Shown: positions 25,232 to 34,451, counted from the stretch's first letter. The stretch: 53,519 bases of DNA from Desulfuromonadaceae bacterium UBA5613 (GCA_002424625.1 DIKR01000066.1:26649-80167); one strand, 5' to 3'. Notes: generated from the letters alone by a model not told the origin. Program-made: numbers and translations.

Positions 25232-25708
25232 ATGTCCCAGTCCATACCGATGACCCCTGGTGGCTATCAAAGCCTTCAGGAAGAGCTGAAACGTTTGGTG
25301 CGTTTTGAAAGACAGGCAGTGGTTCAGGCGATTGCCGAAGCCCGTGGTCATGGCGACCTGTCCGAGAATGCTGAATATGAAGCGGCAAAAGACCGCCAGG
25401 CATTTATTGAGGGCCGCATCAAGGAGCTGAACGATAAAATCGCCCGTGCCCAAGTCATTAATCCCGCGGACCTGGCCGGCAATAAAGTTGTCTTTGGTGC
25501 AACCGTCACCCTCTTTGATTCGGATACCGATACAGAAGTCACCTATCAAATTGTCGGTGAAGATGAAGCGGATATCAAGAATGGCAAGATTTCTGTGACC
25601 TCTCCGGTTGGCAAGGCATTGATCGGTCATCTCCTGGACGAGGAAGTTCGTATCAAGGTTCCATCGGGAATCAAAATTTTCGAAATAACCAATATCCGTT
25701 TTGAATAG
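25232..25708 (+). CDS. greA: Transcription elongation factor GreA
   Basis: A 158-residue factor that rescues backtracked RNA polymerase by stimulating transcript cleavage. The coiled-coil domain (about 10-78) has the tip acidic residues within GDLSENAEYEAAK, and the C-terminal FKBP-like domain contains the SPVGKALIG signature. Met at 25232 gives the family's start; an in-frame GTG at 25214 is less likely because its own GAGG would then lie inside the gene. It precedes a DUF1858 gene and recG. Confidence 0.97.
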   Translation: MSQSIPMTPGGYQSLQEELKRLVRFERQAVVQAIAEARGHGDLSENAEYEAAKDRQAFIEGRIKELNDKIARAQVINPADLAGNKVVFGATVTLFDSDTDTEVTYQIVGEDEADIKNGKISVTSPVGKALIGHLLDEEVRIKVPSGIKIFEITNIRFE

Positions 25709-25720
25709 TGAGGCATACTC

Positions 25721-25915
25721 GTGTCGATTCTTGATAAAAAAACCAATGTAGCGAAAATGCTGCAGGAATATCCGCAGACCGCGGCGGTTTTAAAAAAATA
25801 CCGACTCGGTTGTATCGGTTGTCACGGAATAAAACACGAGACTATCGAGCGTGGCGCCATTGCTCACGGCATTGATCTTAACGCGTTGCTGCATGATTTA
25901 AACGCTGCACTTTAA
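25721..25915 (+). CDS. DUF1858 small CxxC protein
   Basis: A 64-residue protein of the DUF1858 family, called hybrid-cluster-associated redox disulfide proteins in some databases. Its single CxxC (Cys31, Cys34, in RLGCIGCHG) suggests a thiol/disulfide or metal function. The GTG start has GAGG 9 bases upstream. It sits between greA and recG, 12 bases after greA. A second copy is at 31880. Confidence 0.85.
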   Translation: MSILDKKTNVAKMLQEYPQTAAVLKKYRLGCIGCHGIKHETIERGAIAHGIDLNALLHDLNAAL

Positions 25916-25927
25916 GTGGGGGGCAGG

Positions 25928-28051
25928 ATGTCCCCGGCACAAACGAATTCACAAACTTTGGGCCGATCTCTCGAATTACTTCGCGGGATCGGCCCAACGC
26001 TTTTGCAGCGACTGCATCGTCTTGGCCTGCGTACCGTCGACGACCTCCTCTTTACTCTCCCCAGCCGTTATGAAGACCGCCGCACCCTGCGCAGCATCAG
26101 TCAACTTCAAGTCGGAGCGCAAGAGGTCTTTCGCGCCCTGATTGTTAGCAGCGGCGAATCTCAGACCGGCAAGGGGCGGCGCTTGTACGAAGTGCTTGTC
26201 GGGGATGGCAGCGGTCAACAAGTGGCGCTGCGCTGGTTTCATTATCGCCTGGCAGCCATGCGCCAGCAGTACCAGGTCGGGCGGCATCTCTACGTGATTG
26301 GTGAGGTGAAACGCTTTGGGCATCTTCGTGAAATCCATCACCCTGAGATCGAGTTTATCGATGATCTGCAACAAAAAAGTGATCTCGTCGGTCATATCCT
26401 GCCGGTCTATCCGCTCACGGAGGGATTGACGCAACGCCGTGCCCGCAAACTCTGGCACAACGCCTGTACTCTTTATGCCCGCGAAGTCATTAGTGCGATC
26501 CCTGCGGATATTCTTGCCAAGCACGCTTTATTGCCCTTGGGGAACGCGTTACAGGAGGTCCACGCTCCTGACGATACCAGCGATTTTATCGCCCTGAATG
26601 CGGGACGCAGCCCGGCCCGCCGCACATTGGCTTTTGACGAATTCTTCTTTCTCGAACTCGGCCTCGCTCTCAAGCGGCAGGGTCTGGCACTGGAAACCGG
26701 CATCCCCTTTAGCATATCGCATCGTTTCACTAAACCGTTGGCACAGCTGCTCCCTTATAAACTCACCGCGGCACAACGGCGGGTTCTTGGGGAAATTCGC
26801 GACGATTTACTCCGAGCGCAACCGATGAACCGTTTGCTGCAAGGGGATGTCGGCAGTGGCAAGACCATTGTCGCCCTGATGACGGCACTTCTGGCCATTG
26901 AAAATGATTGTCAGGTGGCGCTGCTGGCGCCGACAGAGATCCTCGCTGAACAGCATTATCGTCAGTTTGCTCATTGGATGCAGCAACTCGGCCTTCGTTG
27001 TGCCCTCTTAACCGGTTCCACCGGAGCGAAGGAACGTCGGGAGATTATCGCTGCGACCCAAAGCGGTGCGATTCATCTCCTGGTGGGCACGCACGCCGTT
27101 CTGCAGGAAGGGGTCGAGTTTCAGCGTCTTGGCCTCGGTATTGTCGATGAACAGCATCGTTTTGGCGTCCGGCAACGCAGTCAGTTGCGCCGCAAGGGCG
27201 TCTCTCCGCACATTCTGGTCATGACTGCCACGCCGATCCCCCGCACACTCTCTCTGACCCTTTATGGTGATCTCGCGCTGTCAGTGATTGACGAACTGCC
27301 GCCGGGACGGACGCCGATTGTGACGCAGGTCTTTTCCGAGGCGGGGAGGGGGCGGGTATACGAAAGGATCCGCCGTGAATTAAGCCGGGGACGGCAGGCG
27401 TATATTGTCTATCCTCTGGTCGAAGAGTCGGAGAAGGTCGATCTCCTTGACGCCGAGAGTGGGGCAGGGCGGCTGCAGAGCGCAATTTTCCCCGATTACA
27501 AGGTCGGCCTTTTGCACGGACGACTGCGCGGCGAAGAGAAGGACGCGGTCATGACCGCCTTTGCTGCTGGCGAAATTCATCTTTTGGTCGCTACGACGGT
27601 GATTGAAGTCGGTATCGACGTGCCGAACGCGACGATCATGGTGATTGAACATGCCGAACGCTTTGGATTGGCACAGCTTCACCAGTTACGCGGCCGGGTC
27701 GGACGCGGCGCCGCCGAGAGTCATTGTTTTTTATTAAAGGGGAGTCAATGCGGGCAGGATGGCGAGGAGCGTTTGGCGGTCCTGGCGCGTACCACCGACG
27801 GATTTCAAGTCGCCGAAGCGGATCTCAAGATCCGCGGACCGGGGGAATTTCTCGGCACCAAGCAATCCGGCATCCCGGATCTGCGTGTGGCCGATCTGCT
27901 CCGTGATGGCCATATCCTTGAGGAAGCCCGCTCTGCCGCCTTTGCTCTGGCTGGGCGGCCGGATTTTTTGAGTAGTGATGAGTATGCGCAGACCCGGCAG
28001 GAATTACGGGCGCGATGGGGAAGTCGGCTGGAATTGGCAAGTATCGGTTAA
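25928..28051 (+). CDS. recG: ATP-dependent DNA helicase RecG
   Basis: A 707-residue superfamily-2 helicase that reverses stalled replication forks and moves Holliday junctions. It has the N-terminal wedge (OB) domain, then Walker A GDVGSGKT near residue 306, the DEQH box near 407, TATPIPRT, and the C-terminal QLRGRVGRG and TRAG regions. The start at 25928 has a GGGGGCAGG site just before it; the in-frame GTG at 25916 has none. The terminator that follows is shared with maeB. Confidence 0.96.
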   Translation: MSPAQTNSQTLGRSLELLRGIGPTLLQRLHRLGLRTVDDLLFTLPSRYEDRRTLRSISQLQVGAQEVFRALIVSSGESQTGKGRRLYEVLVGDGSGQQVALRWFHYRLAAMRQQYQVGRHLYVIGEVKRFGHLREIHHPEIEFIDDLQQKSDLVGHILPVYPLTEGLTQRRARKLWHNACTLYAREVISAIPADILAKHALLPLGNALQEVHAPDDTSDFIALNAGRSPARRTLAFDEFFFLELGLALKRQGLALETGIPFSISHRFTKPLAQLLPYKLTAAQRRVLGEIRDDLLRAQPMNRLLQGDVGSGKTIVALMTALLAIENDCQVALLAPTEILAEQHYRQFAHWMQQLGLRCALLTGSTGAKERREIIAATQSGAIHLLVGTHAVLQEGVEFQRLGLGIVDEQHRFGVRQRSQLRRKGVSPHILVMTATPIPRTLSLTLYGDLALSVIDELPPGRTPIVTQVFSEAGRGRVYERIRRELSRGRQAYIVYPLVEESEKVDLLDAESGAGRLQSAIFPDYKVGLLHGRLRGEEKDAVMTAFAAGEIHLLVATTVIEVGIDVPNATIMVIEHAERFGLAQLHQLRGRVGRGAAESHCFLLKGSQCGQDGEERLAVLARTTDGFQVAEADLKIRGPGEFLGTKQSGIPDLRVADLLRDGHILEEARSAAFALAGRPDFLSSDEYAQTRQELRARWGSRLELASIG

Positions 28052-28090
28052 CAAGGACGGCGCCCGAAATTTCGAGCGCCGTCCTTGTCT
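28051..28090. terminator. Bidirectional terminator between recG and maeB
   Basis: A perfect 13-base stem (ACAAGGACGGCGC at 28051-28063 with its complement at 28075-28087), sited between two convergent genes. The flanking T runs are short on both strands. Confidence 0.75.
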
Positions 28091-28104
28091 TTATGCACTG
28101 GAGA

Positions 28105-30369
28105 TTATTTCTCGCTATCCGCTTGTTGGGCGTCAACAACAGCTATGGCCGCCATGTTGACAATATCGGCAACGCTGTCGCCGCGTTGCAGGATATGCAC
28201 CGGTTTATTCATCCCCATGAGAATCGGGCCGACAGCTTCTGCTCCACCGAGCTTATAAAGGAGTTTGTAGGAGATATTCCCTGATTGCAGATCCGGAAAG
28301 ATCAGGACGTTGGCATTTCCTTTCAGGTCGGAGAAGGGGAACTGCTTTTCAGTAATTTCAGGATCAAGGGCGACGTTAGCCTGCATCTCTCCGTCAATGA
28401 TCAGATCCGGAGCCGCCTCTTTAACCAGCTCTGTCGCATGGCGGACTCGGTTGGTTAACGGATGATCGACGCTGCCGAAGTTCGAAAAGGAAAGCATCGC
28501 CACTCGCGGTTCCACATCAAAATCCCGCGCCTTCTTGGCAGCGAGGATGGCTGTTTCGGCGAGTTCTTCTGCCGTCGGCTCGATTGTGACGGTGGTGTCG
28601 GCACAAAAGACGACTTCCTTTTTGAAGACCATCATGTAGAGCCCGTGTACCTTGGAGAGCCCTTCCTGTTTGCCAATGATCTCCAATGCCGGACGGATGG
28701 TGTCGGGATAGTGATGATTGAGACCGGAAAGGAGGGCGTCGGCATCCCCCTCCTGTACCATCATTGACCCATAATAGTTGCGATTGCGACGAATCAGGCG
28801 GCGGGCTTCGGCCAGTGTTACCCCTTTGCGCTTGCGTAAATTAAAGAGATCCTCGACATAGCGGTTCGTCTGCTCACTGCTGTTCGGGTTGATGATCTGG
28901 ACGCCGCCGAGATCGAGTCCCAGAAAATCGATTTTAGTGCGAATCTCGGCTTCGTCGCCGAGCAGAACCGGGATGGCGATTCCTTCTTCAACCAGGATTT
29001 GCGCGGCGCGCAGGATCTTCTCCTCTTCCCCTTCCGGAAAGACGATCCGTTTCGGATTGGCCTTGGCCTTATTGATAAGCAGGCGCATGATCTCTTTTGA
29101 ACGCCCCTGTAACGCTTCGAGACTCTCCAGATAGCGGTTCATATCGGCGATCGGACGGCGCGCCACGCCGCTGTCCATCGCCGCTTGCGCCACCGCCGGA
29201 GCCACATGCAGCAACACCCGCGGATCGAAGGGTTTGGGAATGAGATATTCACGCCCGAACTTGATTTCGACATCACCGTAAGCTTTGCGTACCGAGTCAG
29301 GAACATCCTGGCGGGCGAGACTGGCGAGGGCCATGCAGGCCGCCATCTTCATTTCATCATTGATGGCGCTGGCATGGGTGTCGAGAGCGCCGCGGAAGAG
29401 GAACGGGAAGCAGAGAACGTTGTTGACCTGATTGTTGTAATCGCTGCGGCCGGTGCCGATGATGACATCGTCACGCACCGCTTTAGCATCGCTCGGCGTG
29501 ATCTCGGGATCGGGATTGGCCATGGCAAAGATAACCGGATCGCCGGCCATGCTTGCCACCATTTCCGGAGTCAGGGCGCCTTTGGCGGAGACCCCGAAAA
29601 AGACATCGGCATCAACCATGGCTTCTTCCAGGCTGCGGGCGCTGGTATCGTTGGCCAAACGCGACTTGTATTCGTTCATTCCGTCGGTCCGACCCTTAAA
29701 GATAACGCCCTTGGTGTCGCAAACGATCATCTTTTTCGGATCGGCGCCGAGGACCAGGGCCATATTGGCACAAGCAATACCGGCGGCACCTGCACCATTG
29801 ACGACGATTTTGATCTCGTCTATCTTCTTGCCCGTGATCATCAGCGCATTAAGGAGTCCGGCATTGGCAATGATCGCCGTTCCGTGCTGATCATCGTGAA
29901 AAACCGGTATGTTCATGATTTTCTTAAGCTCTTCCTCGATGTAGAAACACTCGGGACCCTTGATATCTTCAAGATTGATCCCGCCGAAGGTCGGCTCGAG
30001 AATTTTGACCGTCCGGATAATCTCGTCAGAATCCTTGGTGTCGAGCTCCAGGTCGAAGACATCGATATCGGCAAAACGTTTAAAGAGGATTCCTTTGCCC
30101 TCCATGACCGGTTTACCGGCGAGAGCGCCGATGTCACCGAGACCGAGGACGGCGGTGCCGTTTGAGACGACGGCGACGAGGTTCCCTTTGGCTGTATACT
30201 TGTAGGCGTCGGCGGGATTCTTTTCGATTTCCAGGCAGGGTTCAGCGACACCGGGGCTGTAAGCGAGGGCAAGGTCGAGGCTGGTGGCGCAAGGTTTTGT
30301 TGCGACCACTTCGATCTTCCCTTTGCGGCCGCTGCTATGATAATCGAGTGCATCCTGACGTTTGGACAT
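28105..30369 (-). CDS. maeB: Malic enzyme, NADP-type hybrid (MaeB)
   Basis: A 754-residue two-part protein. The malic-enzyme half (1-~425) decarboxylates malate to pyruvate. It shows SPGVAEPC, the FHDDQHGTA metal site and a dinucleotide loop VNGAGAAG. The second half (~430-754) is a phosphotransacetylase-like domain (RIVFPEGEEEK, GMNKPVHIL) that in MaeB is regulatory rather than catalytic. The start at 30369 has AGAGGAG upstream and the family's N-terminus; the frame itself runs to 30399. NADP preference is inferred from the hybrid architecture. Confidence 0.95.
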   Translation of the reverse strand: MSKRQDALDYHSSGRKGKIEVVATKPCATSLDLALAYSPGVAEPCLEIEKNPADAYKYTAKGNLVAVVSNGTAVLGLGDIGALAGKPVMEGKGILFKRFADIDVFDLELDTKDSDEIIRTVKILEPTFGGINLEDIKGPECFYIEEELKKIMNIPVFHDDQHGTAIIANAGLLNALMITGKKIDEIKIVVNGAGAAGIACANMALVLGADPKKMIVCDTKGVIFKGRTDGMNEYKSRLANDTSARSLEEAMVDADVFFGVSAKGALTPEMVASMAGDPVIFAMANPDPEITPSDAKAVRDDVIIGTGRSDYNNQVNNVLCFPFLFRGALDTHASAINDEMKMAACMALASLARQDVPDSVRKAYGDVEIKFGREYLIPKPFDPRVLLHVAPAVAQAAMDSGVARRPIADMNRYLESLEALQGRSKEIMRLLINKAKANPKRIVFPEGEEEKILRAAQILVEEGIAIPVLLGDEAEIRTKIDFLGLDLGGVQIINPNSSEQTNRYVEDLFNLRKRKGVTLAEARRLIRRNRNYYGSMMVQEGDADALLSGLNHHYPDTIRPALEIIGKQEGLSKVHGLYMMVFKKEVVFCADTTVTIEPTAEELAETAILAAKKARDFDVEPRVAMLSFSNFGSVDHPLTNRVRHATELVKEAAPDLIIDGEMQANVALDPEITEKQFPFSDLKGNANVLIFPDLQSGNISYKLLYKLGGAEAVGPILMGMNKPVHILQRGDSVADIVNMAAIAVVDAQQADSEK

Positions 30370-30490
30370 AATGTTATGCTCCTCTTGGGTGTTTACCAAA
30401 AATAAAAATATTCTGCGACTTTTCCCTGTTTTTCCACGTAAAATCGATGAATCTTGATTTTATTTTATTTTAGATAAATAAACTGAATCA

Positions 30491-30519
30491 AAATTATCTT
30501 TGCCTGTCGATGTTGTCAA
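30491..30519 (-). promoter_or_regulatory. Probable maeB promoter
   Basis: On the minus strand TTGACA (30519-30514) and TAATTT (30496-30491) are 17 bases apart, giving an AT-rich leader of about 115 bases. The rest of 30370-30554 shows nothing more. Confidence 0.55.
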
Positions 30520-30554
30520 GGGAAAAAGATTAGACCTAAAGAAAGGCTAAATCA

Positions 30555-30962
30555 ATGGAAATAACTGACGACAATCATTGTTTTGTTTGCGGTTCGTTAA
30601 ACATGAGCGGTCTGCGGGTCAGGCCGTTGATCGATGCCCCCAGCCAGAGTGCCACCATGCGTCTGGCTATTCCGCGAGATTTTCAGGGGTGGCAGGGGAT
30701 TGTACATGGCGGCATCCTTGCGACTCTCCTGGACGAAACCTGTGCTTATGCTGCCAAGGGATTGGTGGCCCATGTTGTCACGATCGAGATGACAGTGCGC
30801 TATAAAAAGCCGGTACCACTTGAAACTGAATTGCTGGTCACGGCCACCGTCGTCAGTCGCCGCCGTAAAATTATCGAGGTGAAGGGGGAAATTGAAATTG
30901 GCGGAGAACTTTATGCTGAAGCCAATGCCAAGATGTTTATCGTCGCCGGAGAAAGTCAATGA
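30555..30962 (+). CDS. PaaI-type hotdog thioesterase
   Basis: A 135-residue acyl-CoA thioesterase-like protein. The hotdog core carries GIVHGGILATLLDE, the family's active-site helix. An N-terminal CFVC pair is a feature of a subgroup of these proteins. Its acyl-CoA substrate cannot be told; PaaI proper acts on phenylacetyl-CoA derivatives, and such metabolism is possible here (43865 onward). It overlaps the next gene by ATGA. Confidence 0.82.
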   Translation: MEITDDNHCFVCGSLNMSGLRVRPLIDAPSQSATMRLAIPRDFQGWQGIVHGGILATLLDETCAYAAKGLVAHVVTIEMTVRYKKPVPLETELLVTATVVSRRRKIIEVKGEIEIGGELYAEANAKMFIVAGESQ

Positions 30963-31798
30963 CAACGCGTATCACGATTCTTTGTGAAAACAGTGTCGCG
31001 AGGCCGGGAGGTCTTATCGCTGAGCACGGTTTTGCAGCTCTGATTAAAACGCCGCAGGACTCCATCCTCTTTGATACCGGGCAGGGCTTCGGACTACTCA
31101 ATAATGCCCGCGAGATGAATCTGGATTTACAGAAGATCTCATCTGTCGTCTTCAGTCATGGTCATTGTGACCATACCGGCGGATTGCCGGCGTTGCTGGA
31201 TCATCTGCAAAGACCGCTGAAGGTGGTAGCGCACCCGGATATTTTCAGAGCCCGTTACTGGCGGAGCAACTTTGAGCTGCGTTCGATCGGGATGGTGGCG
31301 CAACGGGCCGAACTGGAAGGGCAGGGCGCTTCTTTTTCTTTGGGTTGCGACTTTCAACAGTTGACCGGGAATCTTTATTGCAGCGGTGAGGTGACGCGGC
31401 GGACGGATTTTGAGGTCGGCGATCCGCATCTGGTGATTCCGGACGGTCACGGTGGTTATAGTCCGGATCCGCTCCGTGACGACCTCTCTCTGGCGCTGAC
31501 CACGAACAAAGGATTGGTTATTCTCCTTGGTTGTGCGCATGCCGGCGTGATCAATATTATCGAGCAGTTTCGGGAGAAAAGCGGTGAAGAGAGGATTTGT
31601 GCCCTGATCGGCGGCACCCACCTCGGTCCGGTCTCAGAAGAGCAATTTCAGGCGACTCTGGCCAAACTTAAACGGTATCGCATTGGCAGGATTGGTTTGT
31701 CGCACTGCACTGGATTAAACCGCGGGGCGCAGCTTTTTCAGGAATTTTCCGGACGCTCTTTCTTCGCGGCCGCCGGCACGGTCCTCGAATTTTCATGA
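30959..31798 (+). CDS. MBL-fold hydrolase, COG1237-like
   Basis: A 279-residue metallo-beta-lactamase-fold protein. The metal motif SHGHCDHTGG has His67, His69, Asp71 and His72. The second metal region is GCAHAGV, and GGTHLG and LSHCTG follow. This pattern is that of the COG1237 group (beta-ribofuranosylaminobenzene 5'-phosphate synthase-like), whose bacterial members mostly have no proven reaction. Translational coupling to the thioesterase suggests a shared pathway. Confidence 0.82.
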   Translation: MTTRITILCENSVARPGGLIAEHGFAALIKTPQDSILFDTGQGFGLLNNAREMNLDLQKISSVVFSHGHCDHTGGLPALLDHLQRPLKVVAHPDIFRARYWRSNFELRSIGMVAQRAELEGQGASFSLGCDFQQLTGNLYCSGEVTRRTDFEVGDPHLVIPDGHGGYSPDPLRDDLSLALTTNKGLVILLGCAHAGVINIIEQFREKSGEERICALIGGTHLGPVSEEQFQATLAKLKRYRIGRIGLSHCTGLNRGAQLFQEFSGRSFFAAAGTVLEFS

Positions 31799-31879
31799 AC
31801 ATCGCACTGATCAGAGGCGGGCAAGGGCTGGGGGCCAGCAATTCCGGTGAGGATCCAATGCTGCACTTTGCTGTAGAGA

Positions 31880-32071
31880 TCAGCTCAGCACGGCGTTAAG
31901 TTCTTTCAGAAGTTGTTCCACATCGACATGGTGCACACCCGCACCGTGTTCCAGGGCTTCGAAAGAAGCAATCTGGCAACCGACACATTCGAGACCAAAG
32001 CGGGTAAAGACCGGAATTGTTTGCGGGTAACGCCGAATGATCTCTTCAATTGTCATCTCTTTATTGATCAT
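31880..32071 (-). CDS. DUF1858 small CxxC protein, second copy
   Basis: A 63-residue paralogue of the protein at 25721, with CxxC at Cys29 and Cys32 (GLECVGCQ). GAGGAG lies 8 bases upstream of the start. It follows coaD by 20 bases and ends the rsmD-coaD operon. Role unknown. Confidence 0.85.
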   Translation of the reverse strand: MINKEMTIEEIIRRYPQTIPVFTRFGLECVGCQIASFEALEHGAGVHHVDVEQLLKELNAVLS

Positions 32072-32091
32072 AGCCAGTCTCCTCGAAAAAC

Positions 32092-32586
32092 TTACGGTAG
32101 TTTCTTCGCAAATTTGGCTTCGAGAGCTTCTCGAACCGGTGGCGGGACAAAGGTTTCGATCGGTCCGTGCAGGGAGGCCACTTCTTTGACGATGGACGAA
32201 CTGAGATAGCCATATGGAACAGAAGTCATCATGAAGAGAGTTTCCACCTCTTTTTTGACGGTATGGTTCATCTGTGCGATCTGAAATTCATACTCAAAGT
32301 CGGAGACAGCCCGCAAGCCGCGGAGAATAACGCGCGCATTGTTCTCGACGACATAATCGACAAGGAGGCCGTCAAAGGTGTCGACACGCACCCGGCGATT
32401 GTTGCCGACGACACGCTGGATCATGGCAATCCGTTCTTCAATGCTGAAGAGGGCCTGCTTGCCGGAGTTGCGGGCGATGGCGACGATCAATTCGTCAAAG
32501 ACTTCAAGTCCACGCTCGATGATATCGAGGTGACCGTAGGTAATCGGATCAAAGGATCCCGGATAGACGGCGATGTGGTGTTTCAT
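32092..32586 (-). CDS. coaD: Pantetheine-phosphate adenylyltransferase
   Basis: A 164-residue enzyme joining AMP to 4'-phosphopantetheine to make dephospho-CoA, the fourth step of CoA synthesis. It shows PGSFDPITYGH (ATP-binding, His19), LRGLRAVSDFEYE, and the SSSIVKEVA segment corresponding to the family's ISSTxVR. The start codon overlaps the rsmD stop (ATGA). Confidence 0.97.
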   Translation of the reverse strand: MKHHIAVYPGSFDPITYGHLDIIERGLEVFDELIVAIARNSGKQALFSIEERIAMIQRVVGNNRRVRVDTFDGLLVDYVVENNARVILRGLRAVSDFEYEFQIAQMNHTVKKEVETLFMMTSVPYGYLSSSIVKEVASLHGPIETFVPPPVREALEAKFAKKLP

Positions 32587-33152
32587 CCCGGCGATGTCGT
32601 CCTCTCATAAATAGTGATGGCGCTGACGCCATAATGGCGCTGGTCAGTACGGAGAAGGGGACCGATCTGTTCAGGGAGAATCTCCGCTTTTGCCGTTTCA
32701 ACGACGATGATCCCTTTGGCGCTGAGCAGTTCAAGGGCGGCAATGCTAGTCAAGGTTGCTTGCGCCAGACCCTGAGCGTAAGGCGGATCGAGAAAGATCA
32801 GATCAAAGGGACCACTGTTTACCGCAAGCGCCAATGCGGCAGGAAGTTCGCCGCGCAGAACCCGAGCACATTCGCTCATACGGCAGCCGTCGATATTGGT
32901 CTGGATGATTTTGATCGATTCCGGATGGGCCTCCACAAGAAGAGCGCTTTGTGCGCCGCGACTCAATGCTTCGAGGGCAAGGGCGCCGGTTCCCGCGAAA
33001 AGGTCGAGAACTTTGCAGCCCTGCAGAGAGCCCAGTCGACTGGTCAGGATGCTGAAGAGAGCTTCCCGCACCCGATCTGCTGTCGGTCTGACTTGTGCGC
33101 CAGCGAATTCGACCAGTTTCTTGCCGCGTGCCCGGCCGCTAATAATTCGCAA
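32583..33152 (-). CDS. rsmD: 16S rRNA (guanine966-N2)-methyltransferase RsmD
   Basis: A 189-residue SAM-dependent methyltransferase. It has the N-terminal RIISGRARGK and RPTADRVREALF segments, the SAM loop DLFAGTGALALEAL, and the catalytic FLDPPY motif. The start codon appears to be TTG, with GGAAAGGG about 6 bases upstream; the nearby ATG is out of frame. It precedes coaD with a 4-base overlap, a common order in bacteria. Confidence 0.95.
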   Translation of the reverse strand: MRIISGRARGKKLVEFAGAQVRPTADRVREALFSILTSRLGSLQGCKVLDLFAGTGALALEALSRGAQSALLVEAHPESIKIIQTNIDGCRMSECARVLRGELPAALALAVNSGPFDLIFLDPPYAQGLAQATLTSIAALELLSAKGIIVVETAKAEILPEQIGPLLRTDQRHYGVSAITIYERTTSPG

Positions 33153-33187
33153 TGACAGCCCTTTCCATTCTTTTTAAAATTTTTCAA

Positions 33188-33216
33188 AAATTAACACACC
33201 CCCCTGAAGGGGTCAA
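33188..33216 (-). promoter_or_regulatory. rsmD promoter
   Basis: On the minus strand TTGACC (33216-33211) and TAATTT (33193-33188) with a 17-base spacer, 36 bases before the TTG start. Confidence 0.6.
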
Positions 33217-33230
33217 CCGCCGATTCCTGC

Positions 33231-33259
33231 TTGATTCCCCGTCGTGGTAGGGCTATAAC
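33231..33259 (+). promoter_or_regulatory. dgt promoter
   Basis: TTGATT at 33231-33236 and TATAAC at 33254-33259 with a 17-base spacer, divergent from and next to the rsmD promoter. Confidence 0.6.
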
Positions 33260-33306
33260 TTCTCATGGTTTCAGCTGATTACGATTGAAGGAGCGTGATT
33301 TTCCTT

Positions 33307-34440
33307 ATGGAAAGACCCGATCTTGCCCCCTACGCAGCCCGCAGCAGTGCAAGTCTGGGACGGACTTACCCGGAGATGCTCAAAGATGATCGTCCCGCCT
33401 TTGAACGGGATCGCGATCGCATCATCCACTGTGCAGCTTTCCGTCTCCTCGAATATAAAACCCAGGTCTTCGTCAATCACGAAGGGGATTATTACCGTAC
33501 GCGACTGACCCATTCGCTGGAAGTGGCGCAAATTGCCCGCGGCACTGCCCGGCGCCTGCAATTGAACGAAGATCTCGTCGAGGCACTGGCTTTGGCGCAC
33601 GACGTTGGCCACACCCCCTTCGGGCATACCGGTGAAGAGACCTTGAACCGTTTGATGGTCGATCATGGCGGCTTCGAGCACAATCGTCAGTCGTTACGGG
33701 TTGTCGAGACCCTCGAAGAGCGTTACCCCGCGTTCAACGGACTCAATCTTTCCTGGGAGACGCGCGAAGGGATCATCAAGCACTCGTCGGAATATGACGG
33801 CGGTCGTTCACCGGAGTTGCAGGATTATCATCCGGAATGGCGGCCGACCCTTGAGGCGCAGATTATCGATCTTGCAGATGAAATTGCCTACAATAATCAC
33901 GATATTGATGACGGCATCAAGGCCGGTCTCATCTGTCCCGCGGAACTTGACGACATCACTTTGTGGCGTGAAACTTCGGAAATTGTCGACAGCAAATATC
34001 CCGGCTTGCAGCAGGAACGTAAAATTTATCAAACCATCAGTCACCTGATCGGTGTCTTTATCGATGATCTGGTTGCGACGACGCGCAACTGTCTTGCCGA
34101 TCTCGATATCATCACTCTCGACCAGGTCCGGAGTCAGCCAAAAAATCTCGTCTGTTTCAGCGCTGATCTCCAGAAAAAAAATCGCGAACTCAAACAGTTC
34201 CTCTTTCAGCATCTTTACCGCCATCACAAAGTGGAACGGATGCGGATCAAGGCGGATCGTTTTTTAACCCAGCTCTTTCAGACTTATTGTCAGAACCCGA
34301 CCTTGCTGCCGCGTCCTTATCAACAGAAATTTGATCTTTACGGCCAGGAACGGGTGATCTGCGATTATATTGCCGGCATGACCGATCGCTTTGCTCTCGA
34401 CGAATACCAGCGTCTCTTCGATCCCTACGAACGCAGCTAA
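33307..34440 (+). CDS. dgt: dGTP triphosphohydrolase (dGTPase)
   Basis: A 377-residue HD-domain enzyme splitting dNTPs, mainly dGTP, to nucleoside and triphosphate. It shows FRLLEYKTQVF, the first HD histidine in TRLTHSLEVA, the His-Asp in LAHDVGHTPFGH, and EIAYNNHDIDDG. Met at 33307 is chosen because AAGGAG lies upstream, though the spacing (13) is long; GTG at 33295 would be too close to that site. It is monocistronic, with a strong terminator. Confidence 0.94.
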   Translation: MERPDLAPYAARSSASLGRTYPEMLKDDRPAFERDRDRIIHCAAFRLLEYKTQVFVNHEGDYYRTRLTHSLEVAQIARGTARRLQLNEDLVEALALAHDVGHTPFGHTGEETLNRLMVDHGGFEHNRQSLRVVETLEERYPAFNGLNLSWETREGIIKHSSEYDGGRSPELQDYHPEWRPTLEAQIIDLADEIAYNNHDIDDGIKAGLICPAELDDITLWRETSEIVDSKYPGLQQERKIYQTISHLIGVFIDDLVATTRNCLADLDIITLDQVRSQPKNLVCFSADLQKKNRELKQFLFQHLYRHHKVERMRIKADRFLTQLFQTYCQNPTLLPRPYQQKFDLYGQERVICDYIAGMTDRFALDEYQRLFDPYERS

Positions 34441-34451
34441 AAAAGCGACAC

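Noticed and set aside
29185..30165. Plus-strand frame of 326 codons opposite maeB
   Set aside because: Antisense shadow of the malic enzyme gene; composition is typical of such shadows and no motif is seen.
7567..31798. Metallo-beta-lactamase-fold proteins as antibiotic resistance genes (7567-8199 and 30959-31798)
   Set aside because: Both lack a signal peptide and belong to hydrolase subgroups (glyoxalase II-like, COG1237-like) by their second metal motifs.
33196..33213. Small C-rich/G-rich inverted repeat between rsmD and dgt
   Set aside because: Only about five pairs, no T run, and it lies inside the spacer of the rsmD promoter.
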